Origin: Bryum argenteum
Lineage: Eukaryota; Streptophyta; Bryopsida; Bryales; Bryaceae
Direction of reading: 5' to 3'
Assembly (NCBI GenBank): GCA_037043015.1
Contig: CM073331.1
Location: 4,051,501 to 4,115,500 of the forward strand
DNA: 64,000 nt
Shown here: positions 22,860 through 33,976 of the stretch, piece after piece
Numbering within the stretch: position 1 is the stretch's first letter
Layout: each line of letters opens with the position of its first letter
Notes under the pieces: generated by a model
What the model was told of the DNA's origin: nothing
Databases searched by the model: none
What the model saw: only the letters and a program-made list of their open reading frames with translations
Position numbers and translations under genes: made by a program

Positions 22860-22985
22860 TGCACGATGAAATTTGGGACGAATCGTGACTGCGCAGCAAG
22901 GGTTCGAGTCTGTGGCAGCTGGGCTAAACGCCGGGTTACGCTCCGACACTCGTGCGATACGCGAAATTAAACACGCTCGGGCGTA
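22860..22985 (+). repeat. Possible tRNA-related SINE remnant
   Basis: Contains GGGTTCGAGTC near 22909, close to a pol III box B, in a patch much richer in GC than its surroundings. No convincing box A, cloverleaf or TSD was found, so this is not called a tRNA gene. Confidence 0.3.
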
Positions 22986-23084
22986 AAATTGCGCATATGG
23001 CACTCGCGCCGAGGTGTAACCATATACATTACTTCATGGATAATCCCATATGAAAATTGTTGTATCTATGTGATAGTCGTCGGT

Positions 23085-23165
23085 TTGAAGACACCACAAA
23101 GAGGTTGTGGGTTTCATTCTCCATGTCGGCGTAGTGCTCACCACTAGAGTCCACCGAACTATGTG
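23085..23165 (+). mobile_element. Partial tRNA-derived SINE
   Basis: The stretch with box B-like GTGGGTTTCATTCTCC, then GTCGGCGTAGTGCTCACCAC matches the 5' region of the complete SINE at 46449-46814 (read on that element's own strand). The box A part and the 3' tail are not recognisable here. Confidence 0.55.
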
Positions 23166-24374
23166 GGTACTCGAAACCCGTTGGAAGATACCATAATATG
23201 ATCGAACTGGGGACTAAACTCAAAAATGCATGATTTTCATGGTTTTCTGAGTTTGGTCCCTGGTTCAACTTGGTGCCGAGTCCGCAGCGTGATGTGCGGA
23301 AGACCGAGTGATTTGGTCCCTAGTTTACATCTGCTCCCCACTTTGGCACATTTGGTCCCCAATTTGTTCTACTTGACGGATAACTGAAAACGGGGCACGA
23401 AACGACAGACTAAGGACCAACTACGGACTACTTAGCGGATTTCTCTGTTATACTTGAAACTCATATTCAATACCACAATTAATTAAGTTTTCTTTTAGAG
23501 TTAAGTACTTAAATTTAAATTGTTTGACACTAAAAATATAGTGACTAGAAATTTCCAAGTGTTTTTGAACCTACCCAAGTTTTTTTTTATGTACAAATTT
23601 GAGACTCATTCTTCGTATGCACAAACCTTTTAAAATGAATTAAATAAATTCCTTGGGGTCACTGACAAAGTACACATATAATCTTCAGCTGATCAGGTCA
23701 TAAGATCACAGTCAGCAGTGACATGGCATGATAATAGCTAATTAGTAATTTAGTGTTACCAAAATATTAAAAAACATCATTTACAGGTAGGCAGAGTAGT
23801 AAGTCACTACTCTATTTACCAGTAAGTTACTACTCTACTTAGTAGGCAAAGCCATTGATAGGCAGAGCCGCCCCACTCCATGACCCCCTGCACTTTTTGT
23901 CCATTCATATCATTAATTAACAACCCCTACTTTACTTCCCCCCATCAATTAATTTAACTACCCTAAATTAATAAACATTTTAAATAATTAATGTGTACCC
24001 ATCACTCCTGATCTATTCAAGTGATTAGTGGCCATCCACCATATTTTATTAGGCATGTATTTCTACTACACTTTTTCATGAAATAGGTTGTCTTTTTCTT
24101 AAATCTATGTTGAGTTTGTGTTGTATCTGCCATAAGTTGAGATTGAATTTACTTGTGGTTAGGAATGGTTTAAAGTATGGACTATCCGAGTTTATTACTG
24201 ATTTGCTTTGTTCAAGCATTCCTGATGAGCTTTCTATGCAAGGATTTAAGGGTACGATGTTGGAGGTTGTCGACACGGCGACAAAGATGCCTCAGCGAAA
24301 TGAAGCTGAGTTACTTGCGAAAATAAATTTTACATCAATTATTCATGAAAGCCCAAAGAGTTGCCGACTTGCAC
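23166..24374. other. Intergenic DNA, no gene
   Basis: Short inverted phrases around GGGACTAAACTCA and TGAGTTTGGTCCC (23215-23265) may be remains of a small element. A repeated phrase about AGTAAGTTACTACTCTA occurs near 23800-23840. No gene. Confidence 0.45.
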
Positions 24375-24705
24375 ACGGACCTCGAATCAATAAATGATTT
24401 GACCACCTCATGTACCTCGAATCAATAATTGATTTGACCTCATGATTGCTGACGTCCCTTTGGACCTCTAATCAACGAATAATTTGATCACGAACGTGCT
24501 CACGAGCGCGTGGACCTCTAATCAACAAGTGATTTAATCACAAAGCTGCTTACAAGCCCGTGGACCTCTAATCAACAAATGATTGACCATACGATTGCTA
24601 ACCTCTTGCTATGGACCTCTAATCAACAAATGGTTTAATCACAAATCTCCTCACGAGCCCGTGGACCTCCAATCGACAAATGATTCGACCACATAATTGC
24701 TTTCT
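24375..24705 (+). repeat. ~58-bp degenerate tandem repeat, about six copies
   Basis: Units of roughly 55-62 bp beginning GGACCTCTAATCAACAAATG and continuing through ATTTGATCACAA and CTCACGAGCCCGT recur six or so times. Copies vary in length, and the first two are the most diverged. Confidence 0.75.
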
Positions 24706-25059
24706 AGACTTTTTATTCCTAACTAGTAATGCTAGTAAGTCACCAATCTCCCTTTGCTTGTTACAAAACCTAATTCCTCTTATTGCCACTCCAAAGTTCA
24801 TTCTTCTTAGAATACTTTGTATTGCTAGTGCAAAATACATCCCACACAAAATTCACTCATATTGCCACAAAGAAGTTCATACTCCAAATAAAATCCTTTG
24901 GCATTTCCGTGGAGTATATTCCTCAAAGCAAATTACTCCTATTACTACCATGAAGTACAACCTTCAAAAAGAAATTTCCCACTACTACTTTACAAAGTAC
25001 ATTTTTACAAAGTTTAACATGTCCTCCTATGGCAAATAAAACCTTCCAGAAAGGCCTTT
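24706..25059. other. Intergenic DNA, no gene
   Basis: Sequence rich in phrases such as ACAAAGTACAT, perhaps the start of the next tandem array. No gene. Confidence 0.4.
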
Positions 25060-25575
25060 CTTGTTCACATCAACCCTAAAGTTATTCTCCAAGTCAGCAA
25101 ATAATTGCAAGAAAAAATACAAAAAGGACCCATTCAATCTCATTCTTAATACAGAAGGCTTCAATTCTCAACCAATACGGGAGAAAGAAAAATTCACATC
25201 ACCCTGAAGTACATCCTTAAAAAAAGATCGAACTCTCTCTTGCATACATTTCTCAAAGAGAATTCCGTCAAATAAGAACATTCGTCAGAGAGCAATTCCT
25301 ACTCCTACTCTCCTCTTATAGCGACTAAAACTTTTACACCACTTTTTTGTCCACATCAATCAACCCTAAAGTGATTCTCCATGTCAACAAACGAAAAATA
25401 CAGAAAGGACCCATTCAATCTCATTCTACAACAACAAAATACATTTCTCTTGAAAAGAGAATTCCGTCATTTGTCGAAGAGAAATTCCTACTCCTACTGT
25501 CCTCCTATAGCGACTAAAACTTTGACACCACTTTTTGTCCACATCAATCAACCCTAAAGTGATTCTCCAAAACAA
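25060..25575 (+). repeat. ~190-bp tandem duplication upstream of the MATE gene
   Basis: The run ATTCCTACTCCTACT, ATAGCGACTAAAACTTT, TTTTTGTCCACATCAATCAA and CCCTAAAGTGATTCTCC occurs at about 25285-25380 and again at about 25480-25570, with an older partial copy near 25060-25150. It lies about 0.8 kb before the MATE start. Confidence 0.65.
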
Positions 25576-25758
25576 AACAAAACAATTGCAAGGAAAAATA
25601 CAAAACGGTGTCATTCCCTCACGACGTCCACGAAGCTTCCTCCGCAACGAATACTGTATGGGATAGCATGCATGATGATGTTGCAATCGCCTCCAGAGCT
25701 CCAAAAAAAGCAAAAGAAAGTGGTGATTGGGCGACTGCAAAACGCAACTGCTAGGCAC

Positions 25759-25784
25759 CTATCTATCTATCTATCTATCTATCG
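25759..25784. repeat. (ATCT)n microsatellite
   Basis: Six to seven perfect tetranucleotide units, in the upstream region of the MATE gene. Confidence 0.85.
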
Positions 25785-26406
25785 AAGTATGCGGCAAAAT
25801 CAGTCAGTGAATGAGCTGGATAGATTTGCAGCTTTGATTCATCGATCTATGGTGCTGGTAACTGGAAATCGGTTACACAAGGCATAGTAGTAGTGTAGTA
25901 GCAATAGCTAGCCTGGGCGGGGTGGGGCGGGGGCGGAGGCGGGCGGCCACCACTAACAGTAGTATTTATACACTCTGGCGGCTTGCAAACCAACTTACTC
26001 ACTTGGGGCGAGTCAACTTTTGGGTTACAATCGATTCGTAGACGGACGGATGATTCTTCATCGTCCACTTGTGGCGGCGCTCCCACTACTCTCAGCGTGA
26101 CTCGCATTCAATTCGTTTTTATCAGTTTGCGAGTTCGTGTCTTTGTTCGTGGTGGGAGTGGTTGTTTTTGTTTTCAGGATGAGTGTGGAGGAGTTGAGTT
26201 TTGCGGAGAGCTTTCGTAGCACTGGAGGAGAGTGCACCGGGGGCCCCCCGTCGACGGCGCGCGTTTGCTTGAATTCGCAGTTGCCTTACAACACTAGTAG
26301 TGAGTGAGTGAGTGAGTGAGTGGAAGAGTGAGTGGAAGAGGATTTATCATCGAGTGAGAGGTGAGGTTCGAGGCGACGGGATTGTGTGAGTGAGTGGGGG
26401 AGCACG

Positions 26407-28463
26407 ATGTGTGTGGCGAACACGATGCAGGCGGTGCCGGTGACGGCGTCGGACGATGAGTCGTCGGATCTCGACGAGTGCCGGACTGGGGTTCAGTCGT
26501 GGCCGTCGCCGAAACAGGTGAGGATGGTGAACTTGTTTCTGTGCGAGATGAAGATTTTGGGGAGTGATGAGAGACGACTGTTTTGGGCTGAGAGGAGGTG
26601 AGTGATGAAGATTTTCGGGGTGTGTTGATGAGGCTGAGTATTGAAAATTTTGGGGGTGATGAGGGAAACGAATGTTTTGCGCTGGGATGAGGTGAGTGTT
26701 GGAAGATTTCGGGGGTGATGAGAGAGAAGAAAGTTCTGGGCTGGGATGAGGTGAGTGTGGGAAGATTTTGGGCGCGTGATTAGGTGAGTGATGAAGGTGT
26801 TGAGGTGTGATGATTGCTTGATTAAGACTGTGAGTGTGTGATGAGGTGAGTGATGATGACTTTTGGGGTGTGCTGATGAAGATTTTGGGGGTGTGCTAAT
26901 GCGAGTGGCGGCGCTTTCGGTGGTGTGAGGAGGTGGTTGTTTAGTATTTTGTGAGGGGGAGAGATGGGCCGGGTGATTGATGGATTGGCGGTGGGATTGA
27001 TCGTGCAGATAGTGGAGGAAGTGAAGCAGTCGATGCGAATTGCCGGTCCACTAGCAGTGGCAAACGGAATCGCGTACGCGCGTTTGATGGTATCAGTCCT
27101 GTGCCTAGGCCGTCTCGGCGGCTTACAACTCGCAGGCGGGGCGCTTTCAATCGGCTTCACGAACATAACAGGCTACTCTGTTCTCTACGGACTGGCATCC
27201 GGCATGGACCCAATCTGCAGCCAAGCAGTAGGCAGCAAGAACTGGCACGTCGTAGGCCTCACACTCCAACGCACAGTCCTCATCCTGCTGGCCGCTTCAA
27301 TCCCCATCGGCCTGCTCTGGCTCAACTTGGAGCCGATCATGCTCTACCTCGGCCAAGACGCGGGCATCACGTCCGTCGCGAGCGTCTTCTGCTACTACTC
27401 GCTCCCGGACCTCGTGGCGAATTGCCTGCTGCAGCCGCTTCGGAACTTCTTCCGGTGCCAGGGATACCAGACGCCGATGATGTACTGCTCGGCACTCGGA
27501 GTCGTCATCCACGTCCCGCTCAGCATTCTCCTCCTGCGCGCTGGGGGCGTCCCGGGGGTCGCCATCGCGGGCGCGATGACCAACATCAATGTCGTCCTCT
27601 TCATGCTCCTGTACGTAAAATTCTCCGGGGCGTTTAAAAACACGTGGGGTGGAATCTCAGTCGCTTCGCTCCGCGAGTGGTGGCCAGTACTTCGTCTCGC
27701 GCTTCCGAGCTGCTTGCAAATCTGCCTCGAGTGGTGGTGGTACGAGATTATGACCATCCTCGCGGGCTATCTCCCGAATCCGCAAGTGGCAGTGGCGGCG
27801 ACCGCGATTCTGATTCAAACCACCTCGCTGATGTACACGATCCCGATGTCGCTTGGATCGAGTGTATCGACGAGGGTCGGGAACGAGCTCGGTGCGAATC
27901 GGCCCGAGAAGGCCCGAACCGCGAGTTGGGTCTCGCTCGCGTCCGCGTTCGTGGTGGCCGTGATGAGCGTCATCTGGACGACGCTGTTCCGTCACGAGTG
28001 GGGGACGCTGTACACTTCGGATGCGAGCGTGCTGGCGCTCACGGCGGCCGCGTTGCCACTCATCGGGCTCTGCGAGCTCGGAAACTGTCCACAAACGGCA
28101 GGGTGCGGGATTCTGCGTGGCAGCGCGCACCCCACCATCACCGCCGTGATCATGTTCGTCAGCTTCTACCTTGTGGGTACGCCTGTCGCCGTTGTGAGCG
28201 CGTTCTGGCTCAAAGTGGGATTCCAGGGACTCTGGTATGGCTTGCTCGCGGCCCAAATCTGCTGCGCCTGCTCCATCCTTTTCATCACGCTTCGTATCGA
28301 CTGGGTTGCCGAATGCTCCCGCGCCAACGAGCTCACAGGCGGAAAAACCTCCCAGGCTGCGAAAGTGCTGGATATCGAGCTCGGATCCAAGCTCGTCACC
28401 GAATACGCCGCGCTCCTGGTCGACGACGACAAGTTCTTCAAACTGCAGATTCTCAATACGTAA
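26407..28463 (+). CDS. MATE/DTX multidrug and toxin extrusion transporter
   Basis: Two exons: 26407-26517 (37 codons, acidic N-terminus with SDDESSDLDE) and 27009-28463, with intron boundaries CAG|GTGAGG and GTGCAG|AT, giving 521 aa, the usual plant MATE length. A longer start at 26386 is in frame but less likely. Family signatures: LGRLGGLQLAGGALSIGF, NITGYSVLYGLASGMDP and CSQAVGSKNW in the first half, and SVSTRVGNELGANRPEKA in the middle, with about 12 hydrophobic spans. The pattern is closest to the Arabidopsis DTX48-51 group, membrane antiporters moving organic compounds or ions out of the cytosol, some tied to hormone or iron homeostasis. The coding sequence is markedly GC-rich against its AT-rich surroundings. 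Substrate unknown. The long overlapping frames on other strands are composition shadows. Confidence 0.93.
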
Positions 28464-29085
28464 AGCAAGAATGTGAATTTTCATACTCTCTTGTATCATA
28501 TTACCTACGGCGTAACTAACTCGGTGGCACATTGCCACCATTGTAGCTTTGGAAATCGATGATGACAACATTCAAAAGCTCCTTTTGTTTTCCTTTTTCC
28601 TCATGATATATACTATCCTTTTTGTCACAAGTACAAATTTGTACAGTACTTGCCCAAGTTCCACCTGTGCATTGTGTATGAGTACGCCGCGCCCCCAGTA
28701 AACAACTACAAGTTTCTCAAGCTTCAAATTCTACATACTCATAAAAAGGAATGTGCTCATCATACTCTGTATCATATCAGCTATGTCGTAACTAGTCATA
28801 GCATTGTCGATAACATTCAAGTGGCAAACTTTGTACAGTATCTGCTCTTCAATTGCTCGAGCAGCAACGGCAAAGTTCTTCAAAATTCAAATCTCTGATA
28901 CTTCGAGAAAAAGAATGTGAATCATCATATATTCTCTGTATCGTAACAAACCAAGTGGCACGAATCGAATCGAAGATGACAACATTCAGAAGTTTTTTGT
29001 TTTTTGTTTTTTTTTTTTCTTTCTTTTTCATGATATGACTTATACTATCCTTTGCTGCTACCTTAAATGTGTCAGATTTGTACAG
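28390..29085 (+). repeat. Tandem repeats of the MATE gene 3' end
   Basis: The last ~15 codons and 3' UTR of the MATE gene (about 28390-28640) are repeated, diverged, at about 28665-28850 and 28850-29085. The second copy still reads KFLKLQILHT where the gene reads KFFKLQILNT. Shared UTR phrases include AAGAATGTGAAT, GATGACAACATTCA, ATGATAT and TTTGTACAGTA. No intact gene lies in the extra copies. Confidence 0.75.
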
Positions 29086-29179
29086 TACACACAATTGAGA
29101 AATTTGCGAACATTTGGTGATTCCTTGTTTTGATTGTGTGAATCCCAGTTTGTGTACCACGAGGCTGGCCTCATGAATT

Positions 29180-29262
29180 CTGCATGTTGGGCTTACTCTG
29201 CATGTTGGGCTTACTCTGCATGTTGGGCTTACTCTGCATGTCTGCATGTTGGGCTTACTCTG
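29180..29262 (+). repeat. 18-bp tandem repeat
   Basis: TCTGCATGTTGGGCTTAC is repeated four times, with one 8-bp partial unit between the third and fourth copies. Noncoding. Confidence 0.9.
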
Positions 29263-30300
29263 CTTTGTGGTATATGCTGGAAATAAGGAATATATTGGGC
29301 AGGGAAAGTCCTTCATATTGTGAAACACGTGTTCAATTTCTAAGGGTATCTTGAATGGGTGCCCTGATAATGAGGTCAGTAACCAATCGTTGATTTATCA
29401 AACCAATCCGTGTTTTGAATTAGAGACGGCTTTTTCAAGTAAAAGAGGAATCTTGAACGTTTGGGGTTTGGTTTTAGGTGTGAGGTTTGTGTGATGATAC
29501 TCTTGTTTCATGACTATATCGTGTGGAAATTGTGATCACTTGTTCAATTCATCAAGTCCCTCAATCCATACTTGAACCATTTTAGTCTCGTCGTGGCACT
29601 TGTCTCTCATTGCTAAACAAGTGAGGGTGATAAGACCAACTTTTTCACTTTGTTTTCATTTGAACTCGCTTTGAGCTATGAAGCATAAGGTTGGATATAT
29701 AAAGCATCGGGTGGTTTAATGCCCATTTCACTATGGTCAGTACATCCAAATACACATAAGAACTCTTGTGTACTGTCTTTGGTTTTTCATATACTACGAC
29801 TTCGATAATGTACTCTATTTTGAGCTATCTAAAAGTTACCCCATTCTAAAAATCACCATCTCGATAGATATTTGAGTTTTTACTTTATTTTACACATAGT
29901 CCTTTGGGTTAATGAACTTCAAACGTGTTTCAAAGACGATACGATCGATTAAAGTGTTCATGGGACCTATCCTATTTAACATACGTAGGTGATTCATTCT
30001 CTATTTTAACATACTTAGTAAATCGTTCTAATGACCTAAAACGAGCACATACAAGCAATACCCACTCCAATTCGAAGGTCACGAAGATTCCATTGAGCCT
30101 CTGGATATTAAAAGCGGTTCTAAACCTCGCCTCCGGATATCAAAGCTGGCACCCTGCCTACGGGATATCAATATCTTCATCAGGATATCAATCCAAGCAC
30201 GAAGTTCGTCGTCTACTTTTTACTTTAAAGTAGCGTTAAAGTAGGTCACTTTCGCAGGAAGGCACATCTCTACCGATTTTCTCTTGCCATGCGCCAAGCG
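29263..30300. other. Intergenic DNA between MATE and PLAC8 genes
   Basis: No gene. Around 30095-30190 a phrase of the form GGATATCAA recurs three to four times at 20-30-bp spacing. The last part is likely the PLAC8 promoter and 5' UTR region. Confidence 0.45.
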
Positions 30301-30487
30301 ATCGATCGGTCAGTCAGCATTTGGAGAAATCCGCGACCGCGAGGCCGCAGCTTCGGAAAGGCTTCCGTGATCTGGTAAGAGAACTCGCCGCATTTCTCTT
30401 AAGGTTTTTTTGCAGCCTTTTTAGAGCTCATTTTGAGCTTGTTAGGGTACTTTCATTTTGTTGTGAGAAGAGAGAGGAGCGGCGGCG

Positions 30488-31081
30488 ATGGCGAGCTCAA
30501 AGAACATGGGCGTGTACGAGGCGCGGAAGCATTTACCAAACATGTGGCATTCGGATCTTCTCCGAACACCGGTGGAGTCGCCGCTCTATTGCTGCTACGC
30601 GATGTGGTGTCCATGTCTGGTGGCGTACCAGCAGCGTGAGCGAGTGCTTTACGGCGACTGGTCGCGCTACCAGTGCTGCGGCGGAGGCATGCCGTGCAGT
30701 GGCTCCTGTGGCGAGTCCAGATGCCCGCAGTTCTGTGCGTGCGTGGAAGTCACAGTGTGCTTCACTCTTGCCGTCTCCGCCACGCGCTTCATGTTACAAG
30801 ATGCGCTCCAAATCCAGAACACCAAGTGCGATAACTGCATCATTGCCAGTATGTTCTTCGCGCAGTATCTCAACTGCATCTGCTGGCTCGTCGCCGTGTT
30901 CACCAATATCCCGTTCATCGACGAGGCCGCTGTTATTACCGACCGCATTGCCGATATCTCCTATTGCACAGTTTGCGCTTGCATTCAAACTCAGCATAAG
31001 CTTGAGCTTGACAAGAGAGACGGGCTTATTCAGCCTCGTGCCACCATCCCTCCTCCTCAACAAGAGATGTCTAGGTACTAA
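30488..31081 (+). CDS. PLAC8 family cysteine-rich protein
   Basis: A single-exon, 197-aa protein. The PLAC8 signature is clear: CCYAMWCPCLVAYQQRERVL at residues 35-54 (CCxxxxCPC), then CCGGGMPCSGSCGESRCPQF, a hydrophobic central span, TKCDNCIIASMFF, and a C-terminal YCTVCACIQTQHKLELDKRD. This is the full arrangement of the plant PLAC8 subgroup represented by Arabidopsis At4g23470 and At5g41390 rather than the short FW2.2/PCR type. Such proteins are small membrane-associated Cys-rich proteins linked to organ size, cadmium or calcium handling; the role of this subgroup is poorly known. The start GGCGGCGATGGCG has a good context, and an AATAAA lies about 210 bp after the stop (31292). The gene looks intact. 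Confidence 0.93.
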   Translation: MASSKNMGVYEARKHLPNMWHSDLLRTPVESPLYCCYAMWCPCLVAYQQRERVLYGDWSRYQCCGGGMPCSGSCGESRCPQFCACVEVTVCFTLAVSATRFMLQDALQIQNTKCDNCIIASMFFAQYLNCICWLVAVFTNIPFIDEAAVITDRIADISYCTVCACIQTQHKLELDKRDGLIQPRATIPPPQQEMSRY

Positions 31082-31638
31082 TATATAGTCAGGTTGCTTC
31101 CTCCGTTCTCCTCTGCTGTTATAGTTTCTTTCAAGGTGTCGGTATGTTGTAGGTTAAGTTTGTTATACATGCTACATTTATTCGACCTGTTCATATGAGG
31201 TCATCTATACGGATATTGGCAGCCAGGTCTTATGTAGATATATTTTCATCTTCCATGACATTGCATGTCTTGGATGTAGTTTGAAGTATGTAATAAATGA
31301 TGTGAAGAAACTGAATCTTTCACTCTTGACTTTGCTAATTTTGAAGGAATTTATTCCTTCCAACTGACTTTTGGCTTTCAGCTTTTTACCGCATATGCCC
31401 TTTAGTTGTCAAGCTTCCAGAATGCAGTAGCGTTAAAATGTCCCGCGAATATTTCGTTTTTGAAATTTGTCCATAGTTCGTTTTGGATTGTCAAGACGCT
31501 GAATTTCTCGCTCATTGACATTTCTATTGTTAAAGCAAAATCTCTAGCTTTCATCTCTGCACCGTGCATGACCTTCAGGTGTCAGTAGATTCCAGAATCA
31601 AGTTTTCCGCGTTACTCTTTAACCGTGCGTGTGATTAG
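31082..31638. other. PLAC8 3' UTR and spacer
   Basis: Likely 3' UTR up to about 31310 (AATAAA at 31292-31297), then AT-rich spacer with no recognised feature. Confidence 0.5.
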
Positions 31639-31815
31639 CCCGCCGTGGAGGGGCAAACTCTGCTAGATAGTCTGCGAGATGTGAAGGGAGTAGAAGATGA
31701 AATGGTGCAGCAGGACACGAACAGATGTTTGACTACTGATGATTCTACTGAATCCTGTGGCTGGACTAGCTTCTCTTTTGGGAACTGGCTCGAAGAGCAA
31801 GATTCTGCATGTTGA
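31639..31815 (+). CDS. Possible terminal exon, unidentified protein
   Basis: After a possible acceptor (GTGATTAG) a 58-codon open stretch runs to TGA, encoding an acidic segment with LLDSLRDVKGVEDEMVQQD and ending GWTSFSFGNWLEEQDSAC. The residue mix (Trp/Phe/Gly in a patterned C-terminus) looks coded rather than random. No upstream exon could be joined with confidence, so it may be an orphan exon of a broken or transposed gene. Confidence 0.3.
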   Translation, partial: PAVEGQTLLDSLRDVKGVEDEMVQQDTNRCLTTDDSTESCGWTSFSFGNWLEEQDSAC

Positions 31816-32891
31816 CGTTTGAAGGAATGGACGCACCGGTGCGTAAGAAGTCTAGTTCCGGCCGTTTCTGCAGGCTCCTTCTTAGTAACTAACATTTCTT
31901 CGTTTCGTTAACGTGAGCAATTGAATGCGTGTATGTTTAAGAAGTAGGCCATTATGAGTTGCACGTTATGAGCCTACGGAGGCACTTCTATCCCATCTTA
32001 CGTCCCCTGCTGTTGTTACTTGAGGCTGAAAAAGATTGCAAGACCGATTTTTGGCCCTTGTCACCCGACCATGCCTTGTAGGGAATGCAGGCAACGATGC
32101 GAATGGAGCATGCGCAGGCACCTTCAGATGCGTTTAGGGCTTCGAGATCTCTGGAATACCAACGCTCCTCGGCATAACATTGTAGTTACGTTTGGTGCTC
32201 TTGGTAAACATATTACATGAAGTCAAAGGTTCTGCTCTGATGAATTCCGTTATTCTTCATTCTCTGTTCCGCGTCTCGAGTTGCCCGCTTGTCGGCGAAT
32301 CCTACACTTTGACAAGGCTTGTGCCCAATGGCGGGCTCTGAGCGGTATCGTTCTTATTAAGATTATAGAAGCGTAGTCTACCTTTCTCGGAGTTTCGCTT
32401 GAAGTGGTGATATCAATGACAACTCGTACTCTGGGACTAATAAGCCAGTCTGGGCTCCTGGCGACATCCAGCGAACACATGAACTTGTAACAGCCCAAGC
32501 ACCAGCTCTTCAATTTCGTCGAGGTGCTTAAATGGTATGGCTCGTTCACTTCGCATGACATTTCTGACTTTGTGCTTGTGCTTAGAAACAGAATAAGTAA
32601 AGTAGGGTTCAATTCACCGAAATACCTTCGCTTGTGCCATTGCATTCCTTTAGAAATGCCATGATAATGAATTCTGACGCATCGTTTTACGAAGTTGAGA
32701 GTCACTGAGCCATACGTGGAAATATGTCTTCGCTTTGATATTTCTTGCTTTCTCGAGTAAGCTTATGACTTCGACGTTGGTTTTCAAATCTGTTCTGCTG
32801 TAGCACTTCATGTCCAAAGGTTCTGAAACCCACGCAACCAACTGCTGAGAATCGACGGTTCCAAAGTCAGTCTGCAACACACTTTGCACCG
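31816..32891. other. No supported gene; degraded coding-like DNA
   Basis: Near-genic base composition and several medium frames on the minus strand (around 32250-32960), but no recognisable domain or splice pattern. It could be the decayed partner of the neighbouring gene. Confidence 0.4.
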
Positions 32892-33617
32892 TTGATTCCA
32901 AGCAGTTGGTGGCCGCGCGTCTTGGTCGATTCTCATGAAGCCAAAGAAGCCATCTCTCACACAACTTGGCCTACGCAGGTGATGAAGAAGCAGCGAGGAA
33001 GTGCAGCCAACATATGGGACGTGGTATCCTCATTAGCACAAGCGCTAACAGAAGCACGAGACCAGCTAGTAGGCCTAATCAACTCGAAAGAAAAGGGACA
33101 CAAAGGATGCAGAAAAGGAAAAGAGAATATCGACAGTGTCATGCGAGCCAGGGGAGGCGGGTTCTCCAAACCGTATGTACCCAACAATCAGCCAGTGCGG
33201 AGCGTGCACCGGCAACACGCACGAGGCCATGTTGCGTTCGGTGTCCACTCGGAGTTTAAACCTGAGCCTCCGAGGAATTGTAAGCAGGAGACGATGGCTA
33301 TGAATTGGAGTTGCGGTAGGCAGGCTGGTAACAACAGCAACAACAACAGAGTGCAATTGTACTTGAATCCGAACTCGAATTCAGTGCAGATCAATAACAA
33401 TAACAACAACAACAGGGGTGGTTGTGAAAGTCCCGTGAGTATCGTCTTCCCGAAGAGTTGCTCCCCGCCTCCTCGGGAGCCTTATGATTGTAAGCGGCAT
33501 TGCATTGGCACTCAGTATGCTGCTTTGTTGAGAGAGGAAGCTTGTCGTGCGAGGACTCGGAGGCTTGAGAAGAGCTGTGATCGCTTGCATGGTAAGCCCC
33601 GGTGGGCTCGCTGTTAA
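32892..33617 (+). CDS. Unidentified Asn-rich basic protein
   Basis: An open frame of 241 codons. The true coding part may begin after an acceptor at CTACGCAG (32972-32979), with VMKKQRGSAANIWDVV. Visible features are a predicted helix (ANIWDVVSSLAQALTEARDQL), a Lys/Gly-rich basic stretch, an Asn tract made by AAC/AAT repeats (about residues 165-175), and a Cys/Arg-rich C-terminus with PYDCKRHCIGTQYAAL and CRARTRRLEKSCDRLHGK. No family recognised. The final 86 or so codons and about 360 bp of 3' sequence are duplicated at 40569-41196, and the two copies keep the same reading frame. It may be the last exon of a larger gene. Confidence 0.5.
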   Translation: MIPSSWWPRVLVDSHEAKEAISHTTWPTQVMKKQRGSAANIWDVVSSLAQALTEARDQLVGLINSKEKGHKGCRKGKENIDSVMRARGGGFSKPYVPNNQPVRSVHRQHARGHVAFGVHSEFKPEPPRNCKQETMAMNWSCGRQAGNNSNNNRVQLYLNPNSNSVQINNNNNNNRGGCESPVSIVFPKSCSPPPREPYDCKRHCIGTQYAALLREEACRARTRRLEKSCDRLHGKPRWARC

Positions 33618-33976
33618 GATGAGAGTCAATCCATTCATGTCTCAGTGAATCCTAACGATTCTCTTAGGTTCGAAAGGAGATACGACCATGTTGAATCACT
33701 CATTAACATGCAGATTCTCTGAAAATTGTGCAGGAAATGCTTTGTAATACTCACACACCACCTTCTCTTTGTCAGTATGTCTTTGAATTACATGTTTTAA
33801 GCCTAGAGTTGCATCGAACTACATTGAGGTATATTATTTTACAATGGCTTTGAGGACGTAGGAACCGACTGTAGAAGGTGGACGATTCTGGGTATCCCTC
33901 TGGCTCCAACTTCAAGAATCCGACAGCAGTAACTACATCATGGAAGCAATCGAATCAATTGGCCTCCACTCCAGGC
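33349..33976 (+). repeat. Duplicated gene 3' end, donor-side copy
   Basis: Matches 40569-41196 from AGAGTGCAATTGT to CCACTCCAG at high identity, with a few small indels (for example in the Asn tract). Here it continues seamlessly from an open frame, so this copy is taken as the original. Confidence 0.85.

Noticed and set aside
22860-22985. A tRNA gene
   Set aside because: Only a box B-like GGGTTCGAGTC is present; no box A at the right spacing and no cloverleaf could be drawn.
27101-28571. Long overlapping and antisense frames over the MATE gene
   Set aside because: They are shadows caused by high GC and few stop codons. The MATE frame has clear family motifs; these do not.
28650-28898. A separate small gene downstream of MATE
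   Set aside because: Its readable part is a repeat of the MATE terminal codons and UTR, without its own start context.
30321-31088. 255-codon frame overlapping the PLAC8 gene
   Set aside because: Arg/Ser-rich shadow of the PLAC8 coding sequence in another frame.
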